A stretch of 64,000 bases of DNA from DASXRU01 sp034665305 (GTDB taxonomy: Bacteria; Acidobacteriota; Blastocatellia; Pyrinomonadales; Pyrinomonadaceae). Below, one piece after another: positions 34,994 to 43,955 of this stretch. Within the stretch, counting starts at the first letter, position 1. Every line of letters begins with the position of its first letter. Location of the stretch: positions 62,001 through 126,000 of the forward strand of contig JAXDFZ010000019.1 in the NCBI GenBank assembly GCA_034665305.1, given 5' to 3'. A program made the position numbers and the translations under genes. Below the pieces are notes generated by a model. It was not told where the DNA came from. It saw only the letters and a program-made list of their open reading frames with translations, and did not search any database.

Positions 34994-35070
34994 TAGGACA
35001 GACATTCCTGTCTGTCCTCGTCTTGCTTTCGCCACTAACGAATTGGACAGGCAGGAATGCCTGTCCCACA
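34994..35070. repeat. Inverted pair of GACAGACA / TGTCTGTC palindromes
   Basis: 34994-35019 and 35044-35070 are each near-palindromes (GGACAGACA...TGTCTGTCC; GGACAGGCA...TGCCTGTCC) and reverse complements of each other. The same word occurs at 15734-15755 and around 28246-28266. Located directly after a stop codon. Confidence 0.75.
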
Positions 35071-35086
35071 GAACTAAGGAGCAACA

Positions 35087-35431
35087 ATGAGCCAGGCTAA
35101 CCCACAAGCAATGTCCGAAATCACCGCCACCGAGTTGAAAGAAAAGCTGGATAGCGGTGCTGACGTTCAGATAGTGGATGTGCGCGAAGCAAACGAAGTC
35201 GCCTTCGCCAGTATCCCCAACTCAATTCACATTCCCCTGGCGCAGGTTATTAATCGCATGTCGGAGATCGATCCGAACCGCGATACGGTGGTCCACTGCA
35301 AAATGGGTGGCCGCAGCGCGCGGGCGATTCAGGCGCTCCAGGCCTCCGGCTTTACCGGAAAACTTTCCAACCTCAAAGGCGGCATCACCGCCTGGTCCAA
35401 CGAAGTCGATCCGACCGTGCCGAAGTATTGA
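35087..35431 (+). CDS. Single-domain rhodanese sulfurtransferase
   Basis: 114 residues with a good AAGGAG ribosome-binding site. Rhodanese motifs: VQIVDVREANEV, HIPLAQVINR, active-site Cys71 in VVHCKMGGRSARAIQ, and the C-terminal LKGGITAW. It accepts and passes on sulfane sulfur. It lacks a fused partner domain. Confidence 0.9.
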   Translation: MSQANPQAMSEITATELKEKLDSGADVQIVDVREANEVAFASIPNSIHIPLAQVINRMSEIDPNRDTVVHCKMGGRSARAIQALQASGFTGKLSNLKGGITAWSNEVDPTVPKY

Positions 35432-35449
35432 GGCGCGACCATGAATGGC

Positions 35450-35695
35450 TCCATCGCAGCAAAGCATCGGGCGATTCTCTAAAACTTTGTCGGTTAACTG
35501 TTTGCGAGTGCCGCCATCGATGTCCATTCGCCAAAGGCTGGGGAGGCCGCCGCGCATCGAATTAAAAACGATGTATTTGCCCTCAGCCGCGACGGCCGGC
35601 GCATAGTCGGGTTCGGAGGCCGCCGTCATATCCTTCGCCGGAACTACCCAAATATTCGCGTTGCCATCGAATTGGTCGAGCGAATCTCGTAGCGA
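35450..35695 (-). pseudogene. TolB/PD40 beta-propeller gene remnant
   Basis: On the minus strand, about 80 codons read as FDGNANIWVVPAKDMTAAS, YAPAVAAEGKYIVFNSMRGG, LWRMDIDGGTRKQLTDKVLENRP, which are PD40/TolB propeller blades as found in kinases and peptidases. There is an in-frame stop upstream, and after about 35450 the expected blade sequence is lost. No start or full domain exists, so it is a decayed fragment. A 9-bp word array lies beside its upstream end (35735). Confidence 0.65.
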
Positions 35696-35734
35696 CCTAA
35701 TTTAGTTCCAGGGCCCAAACTCATCACTTAACGT

Positions 35735-35848
35735 CGGACAGGATTAACAGGATTGACAAGATCGAAAGAAAGACTATTGGCAACGTTTAATCTTCTCTTT
35801 TTGTCCCTGGTCTTTTTCTCAATCCTGTCAATCTTGTAATCCTGTCTA
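35735..35848. repeat. 9-bp word array, inverted pair
   Basis: Left arm 35735-35763 (CAGGATTAA, CAGGATTGA, CAAGATCGA). Right arm 35820-35848 (AATCCTGTC, AATCTTGTA, ATCCTGTC). The right arm ends one base before the stop codon of the ferredoxin-like gene at 35850. Confidence 0.8.
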
Positions 35849-35849
35849 A

Positions 35850-36194
35850 CTATTTGTTGATACCCTTCACCACGATTAACGGGTTCATCTTCGTAACTAC
35901 CATCCCTTCGGTAACGTTCAGCCTACAGGCAAGGGCAGGCTTGTCGGCGCTCACGTTCTCGCCTTCGAGGTGATACCAGACCTGGCAGTTGGTGCAGTCG
36001 CCATTCCAGCAAAAGTCTCCATAAGAGATCGTTTTCAGCGACAGGAATTGAAAACCACGCAACAAACTATTGTTTTCCGGAACGTCAACCTTACGGCCCA
36101 GCACATCGATGGTAATGAGTTTGTCGTAAGGCTCGAAAAGATCGCTGTCGGTGGGCTGGGGTAATTCGGCTGTAGGGATTCCCGAATCCGGCAT
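35850..36194 (-). CDS. Plant-type [2Fe-2S] ferredoxin-like protein
   Basis: 114 residues. The cluster ligands Cys62-x4-Cys67-x2-Cys70 (DFCWNGDCTNC) and Cys90 (ALACRLNV) fit the Fer2 pattern. The rest has no reductase domain. It is a soluble electron carrier or a subunit whose partner is not encoded nearby. Confidence 0.85.
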   Translation of the reverse strand: MPDSGIPTAELPQPTDSDLFEPYDKLITIDVLGRKVDVPENNSLLRGFQFLSLKTISYGDFCWNGDCTNCQVWYHLEGENVSADKPALACRLNVTEGMVVTKMNPLIVVKGINK

Positions 36195-36366
36195 GGGCGG
36201 CAGTATAGCGTGTGACGGCCGAAGCGCTAAGTGCCAGGGGACGAGCCAAGAGCCAACAGCCAGGAACTAAGCCCCTTTGTCTCTTCCGCGCTTCGCTCTT
36301 TGCCGCTTCGCCTCTTTGCCCTCCCTCGCCCCGCTGGTAAACTAAAACCCTGCGGAGGTAAAAGAA

Positions 36367-36603
36367 TTGTCAGTAGTAATCTATACCAAGCCGGGATGTC
36401 CCTATTGTCAGCAAGCGCGCGACTTCTACAACTCTAAAGGCATTGCATTCCAGGACTATGACGCGCAAAACGATCGCGCGCGGCGCAAGGAAATGCTCGC
36501 GTATTCAGACGGCGATCCCACTGTTCCCTGCATCGTAGAAAACGGAAAATACGTCGGCTCCGGTTGGGGTAGTCCTCCCCGTGGTTGAACGGTGCACGAC
36601 TGA
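36367..36603 (+). CDS. Glutaredoxin-like protein, candidate selenoprotein (UGA at 36586)
   Basis: Read conventionally, the ORF is 36367-36588, 73 residues, with a TTG start and GGAGG 8 bp upstream. It is a glutaredoxin: Cys11-Pro-Tyr-Cys14 near the N-terminus and TVPCIVENGKYVG. It ends GWGSPPRG at a TGA, then frame continues ACG GTG CAC GAC TGA. This resembles the Uxx-star glutaredoxin-like (seleno)proteins, where a selenocysteine sits a few residues before the end. A hairpin with a G in the apical loop begins 16 nt after the UGA (36589-36623). If read through, the tail is Sec-Thr-Val-His-Asp. Whether the organism has selA/B/C/D cannot be seen here. Confidence 0.6.
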
Positions 36604-36623
36604 TGGGCCGTGTGCCCTGAACC
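36589..36623 (+). promoter_or_regulatory. Candidate bacterial SECIS hairpin
   Basis: Downstream of the in-frame UGA: GGGC (36605-36608), 5-nt loop CGUGU (36609-36613), GCCC (36614-36617), with outer GGU (36591-36593) / ACC (36621-36623) able to extend the stem. The loop starts 20 nt after UGA and its second base is G, as in the bacterial SECIS rules. An alternative 8-bp stem (GGUGCACG / CGUGUGCC) is also possible, but its loop lies only 10 nt from the UGA. Structure drawn by eye only. Confidence 0.4.
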
Positions 36624-36758
36624 AATTCTCGAAAACTAAATAAGAGCGCACTACGTACCAACGCGATGAAACCCGCCGGATTCTGCGGTGCGCTCGCGCG
36701 AATCGGCTGATCCGATCTTGCTTATGAAAAAACCGAAAAATTGAATTGAGGAAAATAT

Positions 36759-38894
36759 ATGCGCGATATTCGCAGGGCGTTTGGCGCCGCTTTAGTAACC
36801 CTTGCCGCAATTGTGATGGTCTTCGCCGGCCAGAGTTTCAACCATAATACCGAGAATCCCAAGCCACCTATGACCGAAAAGAACCCCAAGACAACGAAGA
36901 TCCACGATCAGACAATGGTCGACGACTATTTCTGGCTGCGCGAAAAAACGAACCCGAAAGTCATCGCGCATCTGGAAGCGGAAAACGCTTACGCCGAAGA
37001 GGTGATGAAACCAACCGCGGCCCTGCAGAAAACCTTATACGACGAGATGATCAGTCATATTAAGGAGACTGACGAAAGCGCTCCTTATCGCGACGGCGAT
37101 TACTTCTACTACTCCCGCACCGTGAAGGGTCTGCAATATCCGATCTACGCGCGCAAGCATGGAACTCTCGAAGCCAAAGAAGAAATCACGCTCGACTTAA
37201 ACGAGATGGCGAAGGGGCTGAAGTACTTCGCCCTCGGCTCCTATGACGTTAGCGACGACGGCAACCTGCTCGCTTATTCCACTGATACGACGGGTTACCG
37301 GCAGTACACGCTGCAGATCAAAGACCTGCGCACCGGCCAACTGTTGCCGGAAAAGATTGAGCGCGTCGGTTCGGTAATGTGGGCCACCGATAACAAAACG
37401 CTTTTCTATTCAACTGAAGACGCAGTCACCAAACGTTCGGATAAATTCTTCCGCCATGTTTTAGGTGCTAACAACAGCGATCTGGTTTACGAAGATAAAG
37501 ACGAGCTCTTCGATGTTTACGGCGGACGCACGCGCGACCGGGCCATGATTTTGATCGTGTCGGGCAGTAAAACTTCCACCGAGTATCGTTACATCCCGGC
37601 TGATCGTCCCACCGAAGCTCCTAAAGTAATCCTGGCCCGTGAACCCGATCACGAGTATTCAGTCGATCATCGCGGTGATCTCTTCTACATTCGCACGAAC
37701 CAGGGCGCTAAAAATTTTCGCCTGGTCACGGCCCCGGTTTCAGATCCGCGGAAGGCAAACTGGAAAGAGATCATTCCCCATCGCCGCGAGATCAAGCTTG
37801 ACGACATCGACCTGTTCGCCAACCATCTGGTCGTTTCGGAGTTGGAGAACGGGTTGCAACAACTGCGAATCTTCGATCTAAAGACGAACAAGTCGCACCG
37901 CGTTGAATTCCCCGAACCGGTCTATACCGCCTCTGTCACGAACAATGCGGAGTTCAATACTCGCGTAGTGCGCTTTGGTTATCAGTCTCTGGTGACGCCG
38001 AACTCCATCTTTGATTACGACATGGATGCCAAGACTCGTGTCCTGCGCAAGCAGACGGACGTGCCCGGCGGCTTCGACAAGGCAAACTACAAGTCGGAAA
38101 GAATCTTTGCCACCGCGGCTGACGGCACGAAAATTCCCATCTCGATTGTTTATCGCAAAGGCACGAAGCTGGACGGCAAGTCGCCGCTGTTGTTGTACGG
38201 ATACGGCTCGTACGGTATTTCAATCACGCCGACTTTCTCGTCCAACCGATTGAGCCTGCTCGATCGCGGCGCGATTTATGCCATCGCACACATTCGCGGC
38301 GGCGGCGAGCTGGGCGAAGAATGGCGCGAGGCCGGCCGCATGATGAAAAAGATGAATACGTTCACCGATTTCATCAGCTCTGCTGAATACCTGATTCAAC
38401 AGAAGTACACATCCAGCGACCGCCTGGTCATTCAGGGCGGCAGCGCCGGCGGCTTGTTGATGGGCGCCGTCGCCAATTTGCGCCCGGATCTTTTCAAAGC
38501 CGTCGTGGCTCAGGTGCCGTTCGTGGACGTGCTGAACACCATGCTGGATGCAACGTTGCCTTTGACGACCAGCGAATACATTGAATGGGGCAATCCAAAC
38601 GAGAAGGCCGCCTTCGATTACATGAAGACATATTCGCCTTACGACAACGTTGCGGCCAGGGATTATCCGACGATGCTGGTTAAGGTTTCCCTGAACGACA
38701 GCCAGGTGCCTTACTGGGAAGGCGCGAAACTGGTCGCCAAGCTGCGCGATCTGAAGACCGACAAAAACCCTCTGCTGCTGAAAGTAAATCTGGGCGCCGG
38801 CCATGGCGGGTCCTCCGGACGTTACGACGCGTTGAAAGACATCGCGTTCGATTACTCCTTCATGCTGTGGCAAATGGGACTAGCTAGAGGCTAG
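36759..38894 (+). CDS. Prolyl-oligopeptidase family serine peptidase (S9A, oligopeptidase B-like)
   Basis: 711 residues with an N-terminal signal-like segment (about 7-25). The propeller domain (about 60-420) leads to the hydrolase domain. The catalytic triad can be read: Ser562 in GGSAGGLL, Asp647 in LNDSQVPYWEGAK, His682 in GAGHGGSSGR. The RGGGELGEEW motif is typical of oligopeptidase B. It would cleave short peptides, probably in the periplasm if the N-terminus is a signal. The last four residues (LARG) and the stop are encoded by the first CTAGAGG heptamers of a repeat array that follows. Confidence 0.9.
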   Translation: MRDIRRAFGAALVTLAAIVMVFAGQSFNHNTENPKPPMTEKNPKTTKIHDQTMVDDYFWLREKTNPKVIAHLEAENAYAEEVMKPTAALQKTLYDEMISHIKETDESAPYRDGDYFYYSRTVKGLQYPIYARKHGTLEAKEEITLDLNEMAKGLKYFALGSYDVSDDGNLLAYSTDTTGYRQYTLQIKDLRTGQLLPEKIERVGSVMWATDNKTLFYSTEDAVTKRSDKFFRHVLGANNSDLVYEDKDELFDVYGGRTRDRAMILIVSGSKTSTEYRYIPADRPTEAPKVILAREPDHEYSVDHRGDLFYIRTNQGAKNFRLVTAPVSDPRKANWKEIIPHRREIKLDDIDLFANHLVVSELENGLQQLRIFDLKTNKSHRVEFPEPVYTASVTNNAEFNTRVVRFGYQSLVTPNSIFDYDMDAKTRVLRKQTDVPGGFDKANYKSERIFATAADGTKIPISIVYRKGTKLDGKSPLLLYGYGSYGISITPTFSSNRLSLLDRGAIYAIAHIRGGGELGEEWREAGRMMKKMNTFTDFISSAEYLIQQKYTSSDRLVIQGGSAGGLLMGAVANLRPDLFKAVVAQVPFVDVLNTMLDATLPLTTSEYIEWGNPNEKAAFDYMKTYSPYDNVAARDYPTMLVKVSLNDSQVPYWEGAKLVAKLRDLKTDKNPLLLKVNLGAGHGGSSGRYDALKDIAFDYSFMLWQMGLARG

Positions 38895-39272
38895 AGGCTG
38901 GAGACTAGGGGCTGGGAGTGAAGCGCGTCTCTGGTCTCAAGTCTCAGGTCTCAAATCTCAGGTCTCAGGTCTCAGGTCTCAAGTCTCAGGTCTCAAGTCT
39001 AAAGAGACGCGGAAGCGCGCCCGCCTCTCATTAGCACCGCACTTCAGTGCGGTGATCCCAGATGGCGCATATGCTATTAACCGTTTCAACGGTTTCCGCC
39101 ATAAACCGTTGAAACGGTTTTGGATTCTCATTCTCCATCTTCACCTGACTGAAGTCAGGTGCTAATGAGATCTATGAAACCCGCTCCATGCCTAAGTGAG
39201 CTTCATGGTTGAATTTCTGCAGCCCTATGATCTTAATCCCTAGCCTCTAGTCCCCAGCCTCCACCCGCTCCC
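38882..39272. repeat. Compound 7-bp word array with nested REP pair
   Basis: CTAGAGG / CTGGAGA words (38882-38918) are answered in reverse near 39231-39265 (CCTAGCCTCTAG, CCCAGCCTCC). Between them a long tandem of TCTCAGG / TCTCAAG heptamers (about 38933-39002) has no reverse partner. A nested REP pair at 39027-39169 (CTCATTAGCACC and GGTGCTAATGAG, enclosing AACCGTTTCAACGG / CCGTTGAAACGGTT) lies inside. No gene is present in 38895-39312. Confidence 0.8.
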
Positions 39273-39312
39273 AGTTGCACCCCGCGCGCCTTGGGAGTTA
39301 AATAGTCCTCAC

Positions 39313-41751
39313 ATGATCGGCGCCACTTTAGGTAACTACAAGATCCTCGAAAAGATCGGCGAGGGCGGGCAGGGGACTGTCTACAAGGCGTTTGATACAA
39401 AACTTGGACGTCCCATGGTAGTCAAAATTTTGCCGCCGGAGTTGACGATCAAGCCGGCCAATTTGAAACGCTTTCAAAGAGAAGCGCAGTTGGCCTCGGC
39501 GCTGGACCATCCCAACATCTGCACCATCTTCGATATGAATGAAATCGGTGATGTTCACTTCATCGCCATGCAGTTTATCGAGGGCCAGAACGTGCGGCAG
39601 TTGGTTAACGGGCGGCCACTGGATTTGCGCACCGCGCTTTCCATTACGATCCAGGTTGCCGACGCGCTGGCCACCGCCCACGCACAGGGAATCATCCATC
39701 GCGACATCAAAGCGGGCAACGTGATGGTCGGTCGTACGGGGAAGGTCAAGGTTCTGGATTTCGGTCTCGCCAAACTGGTCGATGACAGTGAAGCCGCAAG
39801 TTCCGGCATTCATCACACCGACCTGACGGAGTTAGGTGTGCCCTACGGCACCGCCACCTATGCCGCGCCGGAACAAGCGCGCGGCGATCGCGTTGATTCG
39901 CGCGCCGACATTTTTTCCACCGGTGTCTTGTTGTACGAAATGCTAACCGGCATTTGGCCCTTTCAGGGGAGGACCAGCGTCGACGTGCGTCACGCCGTGC
40001 TTCATGAAGAACCGAAGCCGCTGGCTGAAGCTCGCCCCGGTCCAACTCCGCCGGGTCTGCAGGAGGTACTCGATCGGTCGCTGGCAAAGGATCCGCGCCG
40101 GCGCTATCAGAAAATTTCCGAATTTCGCGACGACTTACGATCGATCCTGCAACAGCTTGAATCCGGGGGAACGGAAAGCGGAGCTGAACATTTTCCGGCA
40201 TCGCCCCGCCATTTGCACGACCCCACTCCACTGGCGCGGGCGCTGCGCTGGTTTCGCGGCCTGACCGGATCGGAATCGACCACCGCGCCGCTGGATAAAA
40301 TGTCCGGATCGCAACCGAACGACGTGCACGAGACGCCGGTGACCAGCATGGGCCAGACGGAACGGAAGACAGTAGCTATCCTTCCGTTTCGCAACCTGAG
40401 CAATGATGCGACGGTTAGTTTCTATGAATTCTCTCTCGCCGACGCGGTGATCACGGAACTGGCACGCGTCCGGTCCCTCGTGGTCCGCCCGTCGTCGATG
40501 ATCGCGAAGTACCAGGGAGTCCAGATCGATTCTGAGGAAGTCGGACGCCAGTTGGGTGTGAACGCCGTGCTGGCCGCGGGGTTTCTGAAAGTCGGCGAGC
40601 AATTCCGCGTCACCGCGCAACTACTGGATGTGAAGTCCGGAGAAATCCTCTGGAGCGATCGCATCGACGCCGCAGCCGGCGACATCATCACGGTCCAGGA
40701 CACCATTGTGCAGCGCATCGTCGCCGGGCTCCGCCTGGAATTGACTGCGGCCGAAGAAGGCCTGCTGGCCCGCCCGGCGACCGTGAACTCAGAAGCCTAC
40801 GAAGAATATTTGCGTGGACGCGATGCCCTGCTGCGTTTCGTGAACCGCACGGTCTCGCGTGATGACTTCAAGTCTGCCGTCGATCACTTCAGCCGCTCCA
40901 TTGAACTGGATCAGAAGTTCGCCCTTGCATATTCGGGTCTCGGCGTGTGCTTTGCGACGCGAGTTACGAAGGGGTTTGGCGACGCCGATGATTACGCGCG
41001 AGCAGAAAAGGAGCTGAACACCGCGCTGTCGCTGGATCCGGAACTGGTCGAAGCCCGGCTGCACATGATTTACATCTTCATGGCTCGCGGCGAAAAGCAG
41101 AAAGCCCGCGACGAGATCAAACTCCTGCGACAGCAGGCGCCGAACGAGCCGGCCGTGCATCGCGTCGCCGCTACGATTTATCGTTTGGACGGCGATCATG
41201 AGCGGGCCCTGCGCAGTTACGATCGCGTCGAGCGTTTGGATCCGTCAAAGCGGGTGGTGATGGGATACAATCGGGCGCGACTGCTGGTTTATCTCGGGCG
41301 CATGGCGGAGGCCGTTCGTGAGTTGGACCAGGCCAGCGCAATTGAACCGGACCATCCCTTGGTAAAAACTTTTCGCGCCCTGCTTAGGTTTCATAGCGGC
41401 GATGCTGCGGGCGCGACGCAACTGATGCAGGAGGTGTTGCGGCAACATCCGAACATGCATGGCGTACGTCCGGTGCTGGCCATGAGTTTAAGTGGTCTGG
41501 GAGATCAGCACGCAGCGGAGGCGGCCGTAACTGAGCTGGCGAAAGAAGCGGCAGCCGCCGATCATGATTCCGCTTACTGGTTGGCGTCGGCCTACGCGCT
41601 CATGGGGAAAAGGGAAGAAGCGTTAACCTGGCTCGAACGCGCTATAAAGTTGGGTAACGAGAACCGGATGTGGTTTGAGAAGGACCGCAACTGGAACGCG
41701 TATCACGACGATCCGCAATTCCGGAAATTAATGGATTCAATTAAGGTATAA
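39313..41751 (+). CDS. Ser/Thr protein kinase with FlgO/TolB-N-like and TPR domains
   Basis: 812 residues. Kinase (about 1-270): GEGGQGTVYKA loop, VKIL, HRDIKAGNVMV, DFGLAKL, YAAPEQARGD, SRADIFSTG. Next an 80-residue linker, then about 350-480 the domain TVAILPFRNLSNDA..., which links to the adenylate-cyclase/TPR-associated region, then TPR helices (about 490-800). No transmembrane segment is evident. The neighbour at 41975 is a PP-type phosphatase on the same strand, separated by nested repeats. Confidence 0.85.
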   Translation: MIGATLGNYKILEKIGEGGQGTVYKAFDTKLGRPMVVKILPPELTIKPANLKRFQREAQLASALDHPNICTIFDMNEIGDVHFIAMQFIEGQNVRQLVNGRPLDLRTALSITIQVADALATAHAQGIIHRDIKAGNVMVGRTGKVKVLDFGLAKLVDDSEAASSGIHHTDLTELGVPYGTATYAAPEQARGDRVDSRADIFSTGVLLYEMLTGIWPFQGRTSVDVRHAVLHEEPKPLAEARPGPTPPGLQEVLDRSLAKDPRRRYQKISEFRDDLRSILQQLESGGTESGAEHFPASPRHLHDPTPLARALRWFRGLTGSESTTAPLDKMSGSQPNDVHETPVTSMGQTERKTVAILPFRNLSNDATVSFYEFSLADAVITELARVRSLVVRPSSMIAKYQGVQIDSEEVGRQLGVNAVLAAGFLKVGEQFRVTAQLLDVKSGEILWSDRIDAAAGDIITVQDTIVQRIVAGLRLELTAAEEGLLARPATVNSEAYEEYLRGRDALLRFVNRTVSRDDFKSAVDHFSRSIELDQKFALAYSGLGVCFATRVTKGFGDADDYARAEKELNTALSLDPELVEARLHMIYIFMARGEKQKARDEIKLLRQQAPNEPAVHRVAATIYRLDGDHERALRSYDRVERLDPSKRVVMGYNRARLLVYLGRMAEAVRELDQASAIEPDHPLVKTFRALLRFHSGDAAGATQLMQEVLRQHPNMHGVRPVLAMSLSGLGDQHAAEAAVTELAKEAAAADHDSAYWLASAYALMGKREEALTWLERAIKLGNENRMWFEKDRNWNAYHDDPQFRKLMDSIKV

Positions 41752-41760
41752 CCCTCGTTT

Positions 41761-41953
41761 ACGCCCAAGGCGTTGAATAACTCAGCCCCGGGGTAGCACC
41801 CGATGTCAACGACAACGCGAATGATTTCACCCTGAAAGGTTAAATCTCATATCAGGCGATACAATCTGTTGTAACCCTTTCAGGGTAGGAACGGCGGGTG
41901 TGTAGTTTCCCCGGGTGTTACCCTGGGCTGAGTTATTTCAACGCCTTCGGCGT
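41761..41953. repeat. Nested inverted REP pair (REP-C inside)
   Basis: Outer arms read ACGCCCAAGGCGTTGAATAA beginning at 41761 and the matching reverse complement ending at 41953. Inside are CCGGGGTAGCACCC / GGGTGTTACCC and CACCCTGAAAGG / CCTTTCAGGGTA pairs. REP-C copies also occur near 15511-15577 and 45891. The gap has no gene. Confidence 0.8.
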
Positions 41954-41974
41954 ACTACGAGCGAAGGATTCTTT

Positions 41975-42766
41975 ATGAAAACTTTTGTTGTCGGCGACAT
42001 TCACGGGCGTTGCGCCCAGCTCCAGGGCCTGCTGGAGCTGCTGCCGCGCGATGAATCATCCGACACCCTCGTCTTTCTCGGCGACTTGATTGATCGCGGC
42101 CACGACGTTCCGGGGTGCGTTGAGTTTGTCTCCGGCCTTTGCCGCGATAATCCTGAGCGAGTTCTTTGCCTGCGCGGTAATCACGAACAGATGCTGCTGG
42201 ACTTTGTCGATGACGTCGCCAATCTCTGGTTGACGCCGGTGATCGGTAGTCAGCACACCTTCGCGCAGTACACCGGCAAACCTTTGCAGATCAGCACCGA
42301 CGAAGACTTCGACAAAGCGCGCGAGCTAATCACGCGCTCGGTTCCCGCCGAGCACCTCGAATTTTTCCGCAACCGGCCGCTGTACTACGAAGATGATTTC
42401 GCGCTGTACGTGCACGCCGGGCTGGAGGAAGACAAGCACCCCCGCGACAGTTCCGCACAAGCGTTGCTCTGGTCGCGCGACGCGAAGTTTTACAAACAGT
42501 ATTCCGGCAAGCCGTGCGTCTTCGGCCACACGCCGACGACGTTCCTGCCGTGGCGCGGGCGACTGGGCCGCCATGGCATTTATCTCTTCCGTAGCGCAAT
42601 CGGAATCGATACCGGATACAACCTGCAATCGCCACTCAGCTGTTTGTCGCTGCCTGACTTTACGCTCTACCAAACATTTGCCGATGGCCACACCGCTACC
42701 CATCACATCAAAGCGTTCATTCCCGAAACCATGAAGGCGATGCAAAAGAAGGCCGCCGCCTCTTAG
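41975..42766 (+). CDS. PP-family serine/threonine phosphatase-like metallophosphoesterase
   Basis: The start is ATG 41975; the longer frame is in repeat sequence. The 263-residue enzyme has the phosphoesterase signature: VVGDIHGRCAQL, VFLGDLIDRGHDV, LRGNHEQM, then FGHTPTTFLP and GIDTGYN. It resembles bacterial PrpE/ApaH-type PPP phosphatases and may dephosphorylate proteins or dinucleotides. Its neighbour is a Ser/Thr kinase, which favours a protein phosphatase role, but that is inference. Confidence 0.85.
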   Translation: MKTFVVGDIHGRCAQLQGLLELLPRDESSDTLVFLGDLIDRGHDVPGCVEFVSGLCRDNPERVLCLRGNHEQMLLDFVDDVANLWLTPVIGSQHTFAQYTGKPLQISTDEDFDKARELITRSVPAEHLEFFRNRPLYYEDDFALYVHAGLEEDKHPRDSSAQALLWSRDAKFYKQYSGKPCVFGHTPTTFLPWRGRLGRHGIYLFRSAIGIDTGYNLQSPLSCLSLPDFTLYQTFADGHTATHHIKAFIPETMKAMQKKAAAS

Positions 42767-42777
42767 AATTGTTTCTA

Positions 42778-42928
42778 GAATCCGCAGATTTCGCAGATTA
42801 CACAGACAGGTGGCAGTAGCCCGACCGTTAGGGAGGGCTCCAAGACCCAATGCACTCAACGGAAAGCCTCCCTAAAAGGCCGGCTACTGTCCTGAATCTG
42901 TGAAATCTGTTTAATCTGCGGGTGCCAG
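42778..42928. repeat. 9-bp word array with REP-B inside, between convergent genes
   Basis: Left arm about 42780-42807 (CCGCAGATT, TCGCAGATT, ACACAGACA). Right arm about 42893-42925 (AATCTGTGA, AATCTGTTT, AATCTGCGG). A lone inverted REP-B copy occupies 42810-42843. The arms are adjacent to the stop codons of both convergent genes. Confidence 0.8.
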
Positions 42929-42931
42929 GTA

Positions 42932-43930
42932 TTAATGCACCGGGCCGGCGTATTTCTTCTCGCCGGCTTCGATTCGCAACGGCAGATGATTTTGCTGCGG
43001 CGGCAAAGGGCAAGTCGCGAAGCCGGTGAACGCGCACGGCGGACTGTAGGCTTTGTTGAAATCAATGATCACTTTGCCTGACGCATCCGGCGGCGATACG
43101 TAAAGATAACGGCCCGCCCCGTAAGTTTCCCCTCCGGTGGTTTCATCGGCAATCATCACAAAGTAATCGGTCTCGCCTTGCTCCAGAATTGGATCGATGC
43201 GGTAGGTCTTTCCGTTGACCTCGAACGCGAGCGCGCCCGGTGACGTTTCGTCGTCCGTCATATTCAGCACATTGTCGATCTGAATGATTTTAGGTGGTTG
43301 ATAAGGTTCAAAGCGGGCTTCAATTCGCCACTTTGGATCGATGGGAAAGTATTCCAGTCCCTTAAATTCCTGGCGCGTCAGGCTCTTGGGATCTTTGACC
43401 CTGATGCCAATTCGGTCGCCGCGCTTGACGACGTTGATGATCAGCGAATCAATTTCCAAACGTGTTGGGCCGTTATCTTGGGTATCGTCTGTCAGGTAAA
43501 GGTTCCGGCTGCGTTCAATTGGCACTGCGATCAATCTGCCCAGTACCTCAATGTCCCCCGTGCTAGGTGTAGACAGAGAAATAGGAATTCGCGCGCGTGT
43601 TGTGAGCTGTACGCGTCCATCCTTCAGCCAGAATGAACCCGTAACCGCGGGCGCTTTGCCTTCTGGCAAAACGACTGGGTTCTTCGGATCGCTGCCGAAT
43701 TTGTTCTCGCCTTCGTGAAGCCAGAAAAGGCCGACGAGACTAAGCCAGCCATCCGGCTCCGTCAGCCTTTCCAGTCGAGTGGCTTGCCACTTTTGAATTT
43801 CCTGCCGGTGAGCGGCCGCGTCGAATACCGGCGCCGCGCTTTTGCGGCACGCGGGCAAGAAGGCACTGGCCAATAGAAGGATGAATAAAAGGACCCGAAA
43901 GCTTGATGAAGGGAACGCTGATTTAGGCAT
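42932..43930 (-). CDS. DUF1684 lipoprotein
   Basis: 332 residues. A lipobox (FLPAC) after a hydrophobic stretch predicts lipoprotein processing. The body matches DUF1684: QEIQKWQATRLERLTEPDGWLSLVGLFWL, then EGLEYFPIDPKWRI, GKTYRIDPILEQG, GGETYGAGRYLYV, IIDFNKAYSPPCAF. The family's function is not established. It converges with the phosphatase gene. Confidence 0.85.
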   Translation of the reverse strand: MPKSAFPSSSFRVLLFILLLASAFLPACRKSAAPVFDAAAHRQEIQKWQATRLERLTEPDGWLSLVGLFWLHEGENKFGSDPKNPVVLPEGKAPAVTGSFWLKDGRVQLTTRARIPISLSTPSTGDIEVLGRLIAVPIERSRNLYLTDDTQDNGPTRLEIDSLIINVVKRGDRIGIRVKDPKSLTRQEFKGLEYFPIDPKWRIEARFEPYQPPKIIQIDNVLNMTDDETSPGALAFEVNGKTYRIDPILEQGETDYFVMIADETTGGETYGAGRYLYVSPPDASGKVIIDFNKAYSPPCAFTGFATCPLPPQQNHLPLRIEAGEKKYAGPVH

Positions 43931-43955
43931 CGGTTTAATTCTTAGTATCGGATTC

